Assembly (NCBI RefSeq): GCF_003243515.1
Contig: NZ_QFRA01000026.1
Coordinates: forward strand, 1 to 48,864
From: Corynebacterium kroppenstedtii
Lineage (GTDB): Bacteria > Actinomycetota > Actinomycetes > Mycobacteriales > Mycobacteriaceae
Direction: 5' to 3'
Length of the DNA stretch: 48,864 bases
Under the pieces are notes generated by a model that saw only the letters and a list, made by a program, of their open reading frames with translations, was not told where the DNA came from and searched no databases. Positions 18,248-27,907 of this stretch are shown here, in pieces. Positions within the stretch are counted from its first letter, which is position 1. Every line of letters starts with the position of its first letter. The position numbers and the translations under genes were made by a program.

Positions 18248-19594
18248 ATGAGCCATCCGGATTTCACGGTGGAGGGGCGAGTCATTGACGCTGCGGGCAT
18301 CACGGAACATGCGCGCATCGAGGTCACGGGGTCACGCATTTTATCGGCTACTCCATTGGATAGCGGAACTACACATGCGTCGGATGAAGGGTCGGATGAG
18401 GCGTCGGGCCGGGCTCCGTCGGCAAGTAGTTCGTCGGCAATGTGGAGTGAATCCGATCTGCCGACAATCGTCCCGGGGTTCGTCGATCTCCATAATCACG
18501 GTGGCGATGGCGGAGCATTTCCGACGGGCGACGAGGAAAGCTGCCGCCGGGCCGCGCTGTTCCACCGTCGGCACGGGACGACGACCCTGCTGGCCAGCCT
18601 TGTTAGCGCCAATGAGCAGGAGATCGTTCGGCAGCTGGACATCCAGAAGCAGCTGGCGGACGAGGGGCTGATCGCGGGGGTGCACCTGGAGGGGCCGTTC
18701 GTGAACGCGTACAAGTGCGGCGCGCAGAACCCTGACCGGATCGTGCCCGCCGACGCCGACATGTTCGCGCGGGCCGCCTCCCGCAACCCCGGCCTGATCC
18801 GGCAGATCACGCTGGCTCCCGAGAGCCCGGGTGCCGAGGCCTGCCTGGATGTGTGCGCGCGCGAGGGGATCATTTTGTCACTCGGGCACACTGATGCGGA
18901 TTACGACACCACGATCGATTTCGTCAGCAAAGCTGTGGAGCGGGGCATCATGGTGACCGCCACGCACCTGTTCAACGCGATGCCACCCCTGCATCATCGG
19001 GCACCCGGCGCGGCAGCCGCCATGATCACGGCCGCAAAAAAGTTCCCCGGGCGCGTATTTGTCGAGCTCATTGCCGACGGCGTCCACCTCCACAACGGGA
19101 CCGTCGACATGGTTACGGAGGCGCTCCCCGACTCGGCGTTCTTCATTACCGACGCGATGGAGGCCGCCGGGAAGGCCGACGGGTCCTACGTGCTGGGAGC
19201 GTTGGCCGTGACGGTGGCCGATGGTGTGGCTCGATTGACGACGACTGACGGGTCGGTGGGGTCGATCGCCGGCGGGACCTCAACACTGTTCGACCAATTC
19301 GTTCGGGCTGTTCAGCGCGGGTTTGATCCGGTGGATGCGGTGAGGTTCACGAGCGCGACGGCTGGCCGGGTGCTCGGGTTTGGGCGCGAGGAGGCTGGTG
19401 AGGGTGATTCCCCTGACACCGGTACCCCCTCCCGCGACGCCGGCGCCTTGGGTGGCGACACCTCGGTGGGCCACTTGTCGGTTGGAGCTCCCGCCGATTT
19501 TGTCGTTATGGATCCAAACTTCCAGCTTCGAGAGGTCTACGCCGCTGGACAAGCGCTACACGTCCGAGAGAGTGAACCCGGCGCGACAAGCTAG
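18248..19594 (+). CDS. nagA: N-acetylglucosamine-6-phosphate deacetylase
   Basis: NagA removes the acetyl group of GlcNAc-6-P, giving GlcN-6-P for NagB. The 448-residue amidohydrolase shows the metal and substrate motifs in order: DLHNHGGDG, GVHLEGPF, LSLGHTDADY, THLFNAMPPLHHR, ELIADGVHLH and the catalytic Asp in FITDAMEAAG. It is longer than the usual 380-400 residues because of two low-complexity insertions, one near residues 45-70 (Ser/Glu/Asp-rich) and one near 380-410 before the C-terminal beta-sandwich. It starts at ATG 18248 with TTAGGAGCACG upstream. It is divergent from nanK-nanE and 160 bases before nagB. Confidence 0.95.
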   Translation: MSHPDFTVEGRVIDAAGITEHARIEVTGSRILSATPLDSGTTHASDEGSDEASGRAPSASSSSAMWSESDLPTIVPGFVDLHNHGGDGGAFPTGDEESCRRAALFHRRHGTTTLLASLVSANEQEIVRQLDIQKQLADEGLIAGVHLEGPFVNAYKCGAQNPDRIVPADADMFARAASRNPGLIRQITLAPESPGAEACLDVCAREGIILSLGHTDADYDTTIDFVSKAVERGIMVTATHLFNAMPPLHHRAPGAAAAMITAAKKFPGRVFVELIADGVHLHNGTVDMVTEALPDSAFFITDAMEAAGKADGSYVLGALAVTVADGVARLTTTDGSVGSIAGGTSTLFDQFVRAVQRGFDPVDAVRFTSATAGRVLGFGREEAGEGDSPDTGTPSRDAGALGGDTSVGHLSVGAPADFVVMDPNFQLREVYAAGQALHVRESEPGATS

Positions 19595-19640
19595 TCCCCC
19601 GCGCGACCGCATTCCCGCATGGGACAGCTCCCTCGCCCAG

Positions 19641-19684
19641 CGTCAAACGTCGGCGCGAAAAACCTGGCGTCAGACGTCGGTAAG
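19641..19684 (+). promoter_or_regulatory. nan operator pair upstream of nagB
   Basis: CGTCAAACGTCGG (19641-19653) and CGTCAGACGTCGG (19668-19680) are two copies of the tandem 7-bp motif, 27 bases apart. The second shares CGTCAGACGTC exactly with the nagA site. They suggest that nagB has its own regulated promoter. Confidence 0.5.
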
Positions 19685-19754
19685 AAAATAAAACCAGAAA
19701 AACCATTCACGTCGTTAAGAAAGACAACACACTAGGAAGGGATAGCAAAGAGTC

Positions 19755-20531
19755 ATGGAAATTGTCATCCGCAAAACACCCGAACAAGTAAGCCTTCAAG
19801 CTGCCGATATCCTCGAGCCGTACGTCTCGGAAGGCGCAACACTCGGGTTGGCCACGGGATCCACGCCACTAGGCACGTACCAAGAATTGATACGTCGGCA
19901 TAACGAATCCGGGCTATCTTTTGCTAACAACCAGGCTTTTCTTCTCGACGAATATGTTGGCCTCCCCCGCGACCACGAACAGTCGTACTACCGAACGATT
20001 CGTCGCGAATTCACCGAGCACATTGACATCAAAGATGAAGCCGTTTCCTCGCCCGACGGTCTGGCCGACAACATCGACGAAGCCGGGCGCGCCTACGACG
20101 AGCGCATTCGCAACGCGGGCGGCGTCGATATTCAAATTCTCGGGATCGGGACCGACGGGCACATCGGATTCAACGAACCCGGCAGTTCGCTTAACTCACC
20201 AACGAGGTTGAAAACGCTGCACCCGCAAACCGTGAGCGACAACGCACGATTCTTTGACAGCGAGGACGACGTGCCACGGCACGTGCTCACCCAGGGGCTC
20301 GGGACGATCCAACACGCGCGCCACCTGCTACTTCTCGCCACCGGCAAAAACAAAGCCGCCGCCGTTCAAGCGCTGGCGGAGGGGCCGGTGAGTGCGTCGT
20401 GCCCCGCTAGTGTTCTGCAGCTTCACCCGCATGCAACCGTCATTATCGACGAAGCGGCTGCTACCTGCCTCGAGCACAAGGAGTACTACATCTTCGCGGA
20501 GAAGAATAAGCCTGAGTGGCAGCGGTACTAG
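19755..20531 (+). CDS. nagB: glucosamine-6-phosphate deaminase
   Basis: NagB converts GlcN-6-P to fructose-6-P and ammonia, feeding glycolysis. The 258-residue protein has the expected motifs: GLATGSTPLGTYQELIR, the catalytic LLDEYVGLP with HEQSYYRTIRREF, GIGTDGHIGFNEPGS, and LLLATGKNKAAAVQALAEGPV near the C-terminus. It starts at ATG 19755; GGAAGGGATAGC upstream is a reasonable ribosome binding site. It is the last plus-strand gene before a convergent junction with nanA. Confidence 0.96.
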   Translation: MEIVIRKTPEQVSLQAADILEPYVSEGATLGLATGSTPLGTYQELIRRHNESGLSFANNQAFLLDEYVGLPRDHEQSYYRTIRREFTEHIDIKDEAVSSPDGLADNIDEAGRAYDERIRNAGGVDIQILGIGTDGHIGFNEPGSSLNSPTRLKTLHPQTVSDNARFFDSEDDVPRHVLTQGLGTIQHARHLLLLATGKNKAAAVQALAEGPVSASCPASVLQLHPHATVIIDEAAATCLEHKEYYIFAEKNKPEWQRY

Positions 20532-20766
20532 GGGTGGGGGTTGATCCTCCGACCCGGGGAATAGGCACTTACCTGAAGTGACCGGGGGGACGGAACCAGT
20601 GTGAATGGTTCCGTCGATGTGCGGGAGTTGGGTGCCCTGAAGGGATCGGGCGGATTAGGACAGATTCGGGGGGACCCGGATGAATTCGGGCGTCGACCAG
20701 ACGTCGGCGGGTCGCACACGGGGCAGCACGACCGATAATAAATGGCCATGTGTGAGTCCTGCTCCG

Positions 20767-20859
20767 GAAAACTGCGGGGTATATGGCTCCCGTAGAAAAC
20801 TGCGGGGGTATATGGGCGAAAAATGGCCAAAAATTGACCATATCCCCCCACACTTTTTC
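20767..20859. repeat. palindromic 93-96 bp repeat, copy 2
   Basis: It starts GAAAACTGCGGGG, has an internal GAAAACTGCGGGGGTATATGG half-site and the shared loop GCGAAAAATGGCC. Its right arm (CCATATCCCCCCACACTTTT) is more diverged than in copies 1 and 3. It lies in the convergent gap between nagB and nanA. Confidence 0.78.
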
Positions 20860-20956
20860 TTAGGTACCGCGGTTGCACCATCGAGACAGCTTCCGAACAT
20901 GCCCTACCGTGGCAAACCCCCAGGTCACGGGAGCACGCCAGATCACTGGGGAAAGC

Positions 20957-20982
20957 GGGTGCACGGCAAAAGCAGTGCACCC
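20957..20982 (-). terminator. probable nanA terminator
   Basis: GGGTGCAC (20957-20964) and GTGCACCC (20975-20982) form an 8-bp stem with a 10-base loop, 18 bases beyond the nanA stop. On the minus strand it is followed by GCTTTCC, a weak U-tract. Confidence 0.5.
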
Positions 20983-20999
20983 CCAATACGCAGCGAGCC

Positions 21000-21917
21000 T
21001 TACAGCATCCCGGCGTCTTTCAGCACTTTTTCGATGGCTTTCACGTTGTCGCCCTCGAGCGCCGCGACAGGGTTCGGCATCTGGTTACTCTCGAACACGC
21101 CGAGCAGTTTCATCGCCGTCTTGAACGCCCCAACCCCGGCACCGAAACCGCTCACGCCGTCGGTCACCATGACGATGCGCATCAGACGCGCCGCTTCTTC
21201 CTGTGCCTCGCGAACCCCCTTCCAATCGTCGTTCTGGAATGCCTCCCATTGCCGCACGTAGACCTCGGGATTGACGTTGGCCAATCCGGGGACGGAACCG
21301 TCGGCACCCGCAAGATAGGCGCCATCGACAACCACTTCATGCCCGGTAAGCAGCTGGAGGGGGTGCCCGGCGTCCTCGTTGTCTTGAATGAGGAACCGGA
21401 AGCTGACGTCGTCACCCGACGAGTCCTTCACCCCGGCCAGCACGCCATCCTTGCCCAGACGGACCAGCATGTCGACGGGGAGCTTGGTGTGGACGCACAC
21501 CGGGATGTCGTAGGCGAATAGCGGCAGGTCAACGGCCTCGTGGATAAGGCGGAAGTGCTGCTCGACTTCAGCCATCCCGCCGAGCGCGTAGAACGGAGCA
21601 GTGGCGACGATGGCGTCGGCGCCGAGTTTTTGGGCGCGACGGGCGTGCTCGATGACGCGCTCGGTTTCGGTGTCGATGCAGCCGACGAGGACGGGAACGC
21701 GGCCGGCAACTTGCTCGATCGCGGCTTTGACAATTTCGTCGCGACGCTCGTCGGTGGAGAACGCGACCTCGCCGGAGGAGCCGAGGAAGAACAAGCCGTT
21801 AACGCCGGCGTTGATGAGGCGCTCGATGTTGCGGTTAAAGCTGGAGCGGTCGAATGTACGGTCCTCGGTCAGCGGCGTGACGACCGGAGGGATAACTCCG
21901 CGGAATGTCGAACTCAT
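21000..21917 (-). CDS. nanA: N-acetylneuraminate lyase (DHDPS/NAL family)
   Basis: This aldolase splits N-acetylneuraminate into ManNAc and pyruvate. From the ATG at 21915-21917, with AAGGAG upstream, it has 305 residues, the normal size. Visible motifs are GVIPPVVTPLTEDRTFD, the carboxylate-binding LGSSGE, the catalytic Tyr in LFAYDIPVCV and the Schiff-base Lys in AGVKDSSGD. The DHDPS/NAL family also contains dihydrodipicolinate synthases, but the position directly after the sialidase gene argues for the sialic acid enzyme. It is 145 bases downstream of nanH on the same strand and convergent with nagB. Confidence 0.88.
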   Translation of the reverse strand: MSSTFRGVIPPVVTPLTEDRTFDRSSFNRNIERLINAGVNGLFFLGSSGEVAFSTDERRDEIVKAAIEQVAGRVPVLVGCIDTETERVIEHARRAQKLGADAIVATAPFYALGGMAEVEQHFRLIHEAVDLPLFAYDIPVCVHTKLPVDMLVRLGKDGVLAGVKDSSGDDVSFRFLIQDNEDAGHPLQLLTGHEVVVDGAYLAGADGSVPGLANVNPEVYVRQWEAFQNDDWKGVREAQEEAARLMRIVMVTDGVSGFGAGVGAFKTAMKLLGVFESNQMPNPVAALEGDNVKAIEKVLKDAGML

Positions 21918-22062
21918 GTGGAAACTCCTTACAAGTGTTTTTTGATTCGATGAATGTTTGGTGGATGTGGGGTGGGGTGCGGGGGCTCGAGCCATGTGCA
22001 GCACGGTGCGCGACGGCCGCGTTTTGTACCTATCGCGCCCCAAGCCCCTCCCGCTTACCTAG

Positions 22063-24483
22063 CTAATCGACATGTGCACTACCACCGTGCTTCTGTAATT
22101 CGGGCCCAAACCAGTTGAACGGAATCTGCGTAAAGTACAGCCCTTGCCACTCGTTTTCCCAGAGCAACCCGATTTTCCCGCTGGGAAGGTATGCTATTGA
22201 TTGGTACACGTAGTGGCCCGGGTTGAATGTGCGGGTTATCGGCCATGTCTTGCCCTCGTCCATCGAGACGCGGAGCACTCCGTTCCCACGGTAAGGCATC
22301 AATTGAGAAGCATTGGCAAACACATAAAGCGACTCACCACTCCCCGCACCCCCAACACGACCATCAATCGCGATCGCATTAGGTTGCGAGAAAATCTCCG
22401 GGATATCCGGGTGGTAGGTGACCTCTCCCCAGGTTTCCCCACCATCCCCAGATATCGCCGTGGCCACGCGCCCGGACGGGTGCTGGTTCCGCATGAGAAC
22501 CATGAGCCTTCCGCCCTTGAGCTCCACCAATGTGGACTCGTGCGTGGATGCTTCGTCGTTGGCAAGCGTGCGCGAGTCAATCGTCGCCCCTTTGAAAAGC
22601 CGACCACCATTCGGGGAAGCGCCGCGGTGCCACGTCTCGCCATGGTCATCGGAGTAGATCACCGCGCAGGAAAAGTGCTTCGGATCGTCACCGGAGTAGT
22701 ACACCGGGATCACGAGCCGGCCCGCATGCTCGCCGTGGCGGAGCTGCACACCAGTGCCGGGCGACGTCCCGAGGAACGCCATCCATTCCTCCTTGACCTG
22801 GTGGTTGATCAACTCGGGCGCGGACCACGTCGCACCCTCATCATCGCTGGTCACATGCACAATGTACGAGATCCGGAGGGTCAGCAGCGTCTGATTCGGA
22901 TCCTCACCATCAGCCAGGTAAATATTCCCCGCTGATTGTCCAGCGCGGGTTACCCAACCTTCCTTATCGACGCTGAACTCGGTGGCCTTCCCATCTTCAG
23001 TGACGACGGAACCATCAGCATTGAGCACGTACGTCGCGGGAGAGGACTCCGTGGGCGAGGACGTTCCAGGGGAAGACTCCACGGGCGAGGACTCCGCGTC
23101 CGACGCAACCCCAGCGCTGGTGTCGGTCAGAATCAGCCGGCCTTCGGAATCCTGCCCGACACCATGAACGTTGTTGGGCTGACCAATCGCGCCCGGGAAG
23201 TGGTCTATCAGCAGGTGGACTGTGCCGGTGTCCTCGTCGTACACGGTGCATGAATCGATCACGCTCGCCCCGGTGGCACCCGACCCTGGATAAGTCAGAA
23301 TGGTTTGCATATCTTCCCAGTGATCGCCGCCGTCGAGGGACCTGCGAATGACGAAGTTAATGTCATTGGGCGCATCGTTCGCGATGGTCGTCCGCTGATC
23401 CGCGCCGGCAATCACCGTGCCGCTCGGCAGCGTCAAGAGCGACGGGATCCGGTAGCTCACCGCGCCGTGCATTCCGCGGTCGAATAATGCCTGCGTATGG
23501 ACGGGATCGACATGCGACAGCCGCTTAATCGCCCCGTCGGTGAGCGGGGTGGGGTAAATTGCGGCGCGCGCGACCTCGCCAAATAGCCGACGACCATGAA
23601 TATCCTGCCCGATCGTAATGGTGTTGACCGGCCTGGCATCGGCGAAAAATGCCTGCCCAGGGATCCGGGCTTCGCGGAATCCGTCGACGTAGAGATCGAC
23701 GGAGCCTTCTCCCGCGCGGATGACGACGTCATGCCATGTGCCGTCCGCCCAGTGCCCATCGACGGCGAAGGTGCGCCACTCGTCTTCGATGGTCAGGACC
23801 TCATAGGTGAGCCCCGTGTCCGACACTGACAGACGCAATCTTTCGACATCATCACCGCTAGATGGGGATGTTTCGGCGCCCGCCGATCCTGCACCCGAAG
23901 AACCCTCACCGCCCGCCTCGACATACCCGGCCGACAAGATCGTTCCGCCCTGACCAACGCCACGCACGCGGAATCGCGTCAACGTCGTTCCTACTCGGAG
24001 GCGCGCAACCCGGCGCGTGTCATAGTCAGCCAGGTGGTTGGCCGCGAACTGCACCACGGGTTGGGGCGGCGTCGCGTGCGCAAGGACATCATTATCGGAC
24101 AAAACGGTCCCGGTGCAGACAACATCGGCAACGTCGACGGGGCCGTCGGCAATAGTAAGTTCCTCCGCTTGAACGTCGGCAAGAAATGCTGTCGCCGTGC
24201 CGCAGAAGGCCTGGTACCCGTCGAGATAAAACTTGGTTCCTTCCGGGCCGACAGTCAGGGCGATGCTGTGCCATTGACCGTCGGTGATGGTGGTGGCGTC
24301 TTCAACGTCGAGGTCCTGCACCCGATCGGGGGTGCGCGTTGTGATGTGAGGATGATCATCTTCGATCCTGATCGACAGCTCCCACGCGGAGGTGTGAGCC
24401 CCGATAAGCGGGCCATCGATAGTGGTTCGAACGCGGGCGAGTATCGAACCCGCAGGATATGGGGTGGTCCGTAGCGTAGACAT
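22063..24483 (-). CDS. nanH: sialidase (GH33) with N-terminal lectin-like domains
   Basis: The 806-residue protein has two LamG/concanavalin-like jelly-roll segments (about 1-150 and 155-330) and a GH33 six-bladed propeller. The arginine-triad RIP motif (YRIPSLLTLPSG) is near 344. Five Asp boxes (SxDxGxxW) lie near 384, 548, 614, 678 and 740. HESTLVEL near 651, a VLMRN arginine and the HYVYQS tyrosine near the end match the catalytic Glu, Arg and Tyr of the family. A Ser/Pro-rich repeat (SSPVESSPGTSSPTESSP) lies inside an insertion between the first two Asp boxes. No signal peptide or LPxTG anchor is visible from the ATG at 24483, which has CAGGAGCG upstream. Export is therefore unexplained, and the enzyme may act inside the cell or leave by another route. 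Confidence 0.92.
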   Translation of the reverse strand: MSTLRTTPYPAGSILARVRTTIDGPLIGAHTSAWELSIRIEDDHPHITTRTPDRVQDLDVEDATTITDGQWHSIALTVGPEGTKFYLDGYQAFCGTATAFLADVQAEELTIADGPVDVADVVCTGTVLSDNDVLAHATPPQPVVQFAANHLADYDTRRVARLRVGTTLTRFRVRGVGQGGTILSAGYVEAGGEGSSGAGSAGAETSPSSGDDVERLRLSVSDTGLTYEVLTIEDEWRTFAVDGHWADGTWHDVVIRAGEGSVDLYVDGFREARIPGQAFFADARPVNTITIGQDIHGRRLFGEVARAAIYPTPLTDGAIKRLSHVDPVHTQALFDRGMHGAVSYRIPSLLTLPSGTVIAGADQRTTIANDAPNDINFVIRRSLDGGDHWEDMQTILTYPGSGATGASVIDSCTVYDEDTGTVHLLIDHFPGAIGQPNNVHGVGQDSEGRLILTDTSAGVASDAESSPVESSPGTSSPTESSPATYVLNADGSVVTEDGKATEFSVDKEGWVTRAGQSAGNIYLADGEDPNQTLLTLRISYIVHVTSDDEGATWSAPELINHQVKEEWMAFLGTSPGTGVQLRHGEHAGRLVIPVYYSGDDPKHFSCAVIYSDDHGETWHRGASPNGGRLFKGATIDSRTLANDEASTHESTLVELKGGRLMVLMRNQHPSGRVATAISGDGGETWGEVTYHPDIPEIFSQPNAIAIDGRVGGAGSGESLYVFANASQLMPYRGNGVLRVSMDEGKTWPITRTFNPGHYVYQSIAYLPSGKIGLLWENEWQGLYFTQIPFNWFGPELQKHGGSAHVD

Positions 24484-24616
24484 ATGCGCTCCTGTTTGCC
24501 ATGCGAATTACCATTCATCCGGAAGCTCGCACGATGCACATGAGATAACCGTCAGCCCAGGCTTATCACAGCCCGGACTGGGGGCAACTTTTGGTAACAG
24601 CCCCGATCGTACCACA

Positions 24617-24637
24617 TGTCCGATGTCTGATGTCTGA
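24617..24637. promoter_or_regulatory. triple tandem nan operator between nanH and nanT
   Basis: TGTCCGA TGTCTGA TGTCTGA are three head-to-tail 7-bp units in the divergent nanH/nanT promoter gap. On the minus strand TGTGGTACGAT, an extended -10-like sequence, lies just downstream of it for nanH. One site could control both directions. Confidence 0.6.
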
Positions 24638-24709
24638 TACGCTGGGGGCACAAACGCGGTCCCAACTCCCACACCCTCACCCGCATCTCAGGCGCACGAG
24701 GAGGCCACT

Positions 24710-26264
24710 ATGGTCACTAGCACTTCACCCACCAGTCACCCTCCCGCACAACGGTGGTGGACATACCTCACCAAAGAAGATTGGAAAGCTTTCTTCGCGG
24801 CGTGGATCGGTGTCCTCCTCGATGGCTACGATTTCGTCCTCATTACCTTCGCCCTACCCCTGATAACCAAATCTTTCGACCTCACCTTGGTTGAATCTGC
24901 CGCCCTCATTTCGGCGGCCTTCGTCTCGCGGTGGCTCGGCGGATTGATCCTCGGCGCGGCCGGCGACAAATGGGGACGCAAACCCGCAATGGTCCTCTCA
25001 ATCCTCATGTTCGCGTTCGGATCCATCGCGTGCGCATTCGCACCGGGGTATTGGTTCCTCTTCCTCTTCCGCCTCATCATCGGATTCGCCATGGCCGGCG
25101 AGTACTCGGCCTCCGCGGCCTATGTCATTGAATCGTGGCCGGTCCACATGCGGAACAAAGCATCCGGCTTCCTCCTTTCCGGCTACGCTTTCGGGGTCCT
25201 CCTCGCCGCTCAGGTCGATAAATACCTGGTCAGCTGGGTGGAGTCCTGGCACCCGGGGTGGGGTTGGCGCGCGCTGTTCCTCACCGGCATCGTCCCCGTC
25301 TTCGTCGCCGTCTACCACGACGCCGCCTCCCGGAAGCCAGCGACTGGAAAGAAACGCAGAAAGACGAACATCGCGACGACGATATGCTGGACATTCTCTT
25401 CGGCAGCCAGCGTCGCAATCCGAACATCCTCGCCGTCGTGGTGGCCTTCGTCGCCCTGATGGCGATCTTCACCGAAGCAACGTCGAGCATCGCGCTCCTC
25501 ATCCTGTGCGGTGTTGCAGCAGCGGCCGTATTCATCACTTTCATCGTCCAGTTCGATCCGACCCGGTGGGTGATCGGGATCCTCATCATGATCACGATCT
25601 TCGCGTCATTCATGTACACCTGGCCGATTCAAGGTTTATTGCCGACGTACCCCCACGGGATTGGCATGGACCCCGGCGTGGTCGCGCGAACGTCATTTCG
25701 TTCGCGGCGGTGGGGAACGCGTGCGGTTATATCCTCGCCGGCTTCGCTGGTGACGCGATGGGGATGCGTCGGTGGTACGCGATCAGCATTATCCTCTCGC
25801 AGATCATCGTGATTCCGTTGTTTGTGCAGACGAGCGGAATCGTTGTGCTGGTCGCCGCGCTGTTGTTCTTCCAGCAAATGTTCGGTCAGGGCGTCTCCGG
25901 TTTGTTGCCCAAGTGGGTGTCGTCGTACTTTCCCGTCGAGAAACGAGCCGCTGGCCTGGGCTTTTGCTACAACGTTGGCGCGCTGGGCGGTGCCGTCGGC
26001 CCTGTGCTGGGTGCCTCGATCGCGACGAAAACGTCGTTGGGTGTGGCACTGGCGATCATGTCCGTGGGGTTCGCGCTCATTGTTGTCGTCTCGATTGGGC
26101 TGAACCTGCCGAAGGTACTGCAAAAGACGGTTAATTCCGACGCCGTTCGCCTCGAAGACGGTGACGACGAAACCATCGCGGCCATCGCAGCCGGCGAGGA
26201 GCACACCACCGGCGACGTAGCCGACGAGCCCTCCTCCCCCACGCCGAAAACGCAAGGAATGTAA
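24710..26264 (+). pseudogene. nanT: NanT-type sialic acid MFS transporter, two frameshifts
   Basis: Starting at ATG 24710 (GAGGAGGCC upstream) the first frame gives the N-terminal half of a NanT-like major facilitator: EDWKAFFAAWIGVLLDGYDF, GGLILGAAGDKWGRK and GWGWRALFLTGIVPVF. Near 25316-25322 the frame shifts into one reading RRRLPEASDWKE and several more helices. Near 25683-25690 it shifts again into NVISFAAVGNACGYILAGFA and the last helices, ending at TAA 26262-26264. Put together the protein would have the usual size and a cytoplasmic acidic tail. As written no intact transporter is made. Family assignment rests on overall similarity to NanT and the island context. Confidence 0.85.
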
Positions 26265-26266
26265 AC

Positions 26267-27224
26267 ATGAACACCCCATTAACAACGTCGCCTGCAGAAC
26301 CAGACTCGTCAGAGACGCCGCGACCCGACTTCATCGTCGGCGCCTACACTAGCCTCCCCTTCGACCGCCGCGACCAGGAAACGTACTACTCTCTCCTGTC
26401 CGAGCAGGCCTGGATCAACGGGCTAGAAATCCCCTTCCCCGGCGACCTCACCGAAAGTCTCCCATGGCTCAGCCACCAGATTGCGGACCACTGGAATTCC
26501 AACACCATCACCGCTATTCCGGGCACGATGGTCAACGTCAGCAAGAATCATAAATTCGGCCTGGCTAGCGCCGATGAGGACGGTCGAGATGCCGCCCTCG
26601 AATTCACCGATCGAATCTGCAAAGCCGTCCAGGAACTGGCGAGTCGAACCGGCCGCAGCGTCATTAAATACGTTCAGCTCCATTCTGCCCCGACGACTGG
26701 GGCTCACTCGGAGACCTTCGCCTGTAGCCTCGACGAGATCGCCACGTGGGATTGGTCCGGCGCGCGCATCGTCATTGAGCATTGAGACGCACCTCGCGAG
26801 GATCATGAACCCGAAAAGGGGTTCCGCGAGCTAGCCGACGAGTGCACCATCGCCGCGGAACACGACGTGAAGCTGCACATCAATTGGGGGCGGAGCTGCC
26901 TCGAGGATCGCGACGCGGCCACTCCTCTGCAGCACATCACGACTGCCCGAGACAAGAGGGTGCTGGCTGGCGTCATGTTTAGCGGTGCAGGCGATAAAGA
27001 TACTCAGTACGGCTGGCTACCCGTGGGTCGACGGCCACCTGCCGGCTTATCCCGACGAGCCGAGGTCATGGATGACGGCCGACCGGATCCGCGAGTGCGC
27101 CCACGCAGCGCTTGACACGCCCGGCGTTTATCTGGGCGCCAAGGTATGTGTACCGAGCGAATCGTCCCTCAACGAACGCGTTGCGATGCTTAAGAACATT
27201 TACGACGCGGCGCTCGGGGAATAA
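26267..27224 (+). pseudogene. DUF4862-type sugar isomerase/epimerase-like protein, broken
   Basis: An ATG two bases after the nanT stop opens a frame starting MNTPLTTSPAEP, with FIVGAYTSLPF and WINGLEIPFPGDL of a TIM-barrel, isomerase-like family that I associate with DUF4862. The frame meets TGA at 26783-26785 in the sequence VIEH-stop-DAPRE, where relatives as I recall have Cys (EHCDA). It continues in frame with KGFRELADECTIAAEHDVKL to about 27010, then shifts by one base to end AMLKNIYDAALGE at 27224. One nonsense and one frameshift make a functional product unlikely. The gene was probably co-transcribed with nanT; the family's reaction is unknown to me. Confidence 0.7.
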
Positions 27225-27797
27225 GCAGTGAACAGCTAATCCCCCATACCGGGCCGGGGCCTTTTCCGGAGGCCTCATCGGGGGATCATCGGGGGGTTTC
27301 ATTGGGGGCGGGGGTTTGCCTGAATCAGATAAACGTGGCGTGGAGGTGACGTCACGTGAGGAGAGAGGCGACTTATAAAATCCCTAGAAAGAGGGAGATG
27401 GGCGCAGCCACCGGCCAATGTCACTCAGCAGTCGCCAGTTCAACGTCGATGGCATTACCCACGTCGGTGCCCTCTTTCATCCCCTGTGCAGGGAAGATCT
27501 TTCGCGCGCTCCCTCTCCGTTGAGACCGCACCGGACCAGAGGTTCTTATCCGCTATTCGAGAACCAACCGCCAGCTCAGACTGACTTCCCCGACTGCTAT
27601 TGAGAGGCTCGTAGCGCCCAACCAGCCCAATCTCAATCCCCCACGCCACATGCTCGACTGGTGGCTGTATCTGACAACGCACCTGCCTGACGACCCCATA
27701 CAGATCGCCAGGCAGTGCAATTTCGGCCAGGATCAACTCGCCAAAGTAACCACCCTGAGCTGCACACCGACCAGACACACATTTGTCGTATAACCCA
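27225..27797. other. gene-free region after the nan island plus strand
   Basis: It holds G-rich low-complexity sequence at 27240-27315, no intact gene, and a possible transposase remnant at 27554-27793. A minus-strand ORF at 27455-27856 has no ribosome binding site and runs through the SSS terminator. Confidence 0.5.
27554..27793 (+). pseudogene. possible transposase 3' remnant
   Basis: The plus-strand frame ending at TAA 27791-27793 reads YSRTNRQLRL, then ERLVAPNQPNLNPPRHMLDW, WLYLTTHLPDDPIQIARQCN and FGQDQLAKV. The TNRxLR motif followed by a WWLYL helix resembles the C-terminus of some actinobacterial transposases as I remember them (IS1249-like), but I cannot confirm the family. There is no start, no terminal repeat and no 5' part, so at most it is a scar of a past insertion. 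Confidence 0.3.
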
Positions 27798-27803
27798 CAA
27801 AAA

Positions 27804-27825
27804 TGAAGGGCCCTCGGGCCCTTCA
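27804..27825 (-). terminator. rho-independent terminator of the SSS symporter gene
   Basis: TGAAGGGCC CTCG GGCCCTTCA is a 9-bp stem about 80 bases beyond the symporter stop. On the minus strand it is followed by TTTTTGTGGG. Confidence 0.8.
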
Positions 27826-27907
27826 CATTCTCAATTTTCATTCGTAGGTTTCCCACGTAGCTTGAGGCAGTGCCCCGCGTACTCAGGGCACCACCCGTCC
27901 AGCATCG

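Noticed and set aside
24617..24637. Short tandem repeats as a CRISPR or satellite
   Set aside because: Units are 7 bp without spacers and recur at promoters of one pathway, so an operator fits better.
27455..27856. 133-codon minus-strand ORF
   Set aside because: It runs through the SSS terminator hairpin, has no ribosome binding site and is opposite the frame with transposase-like content.
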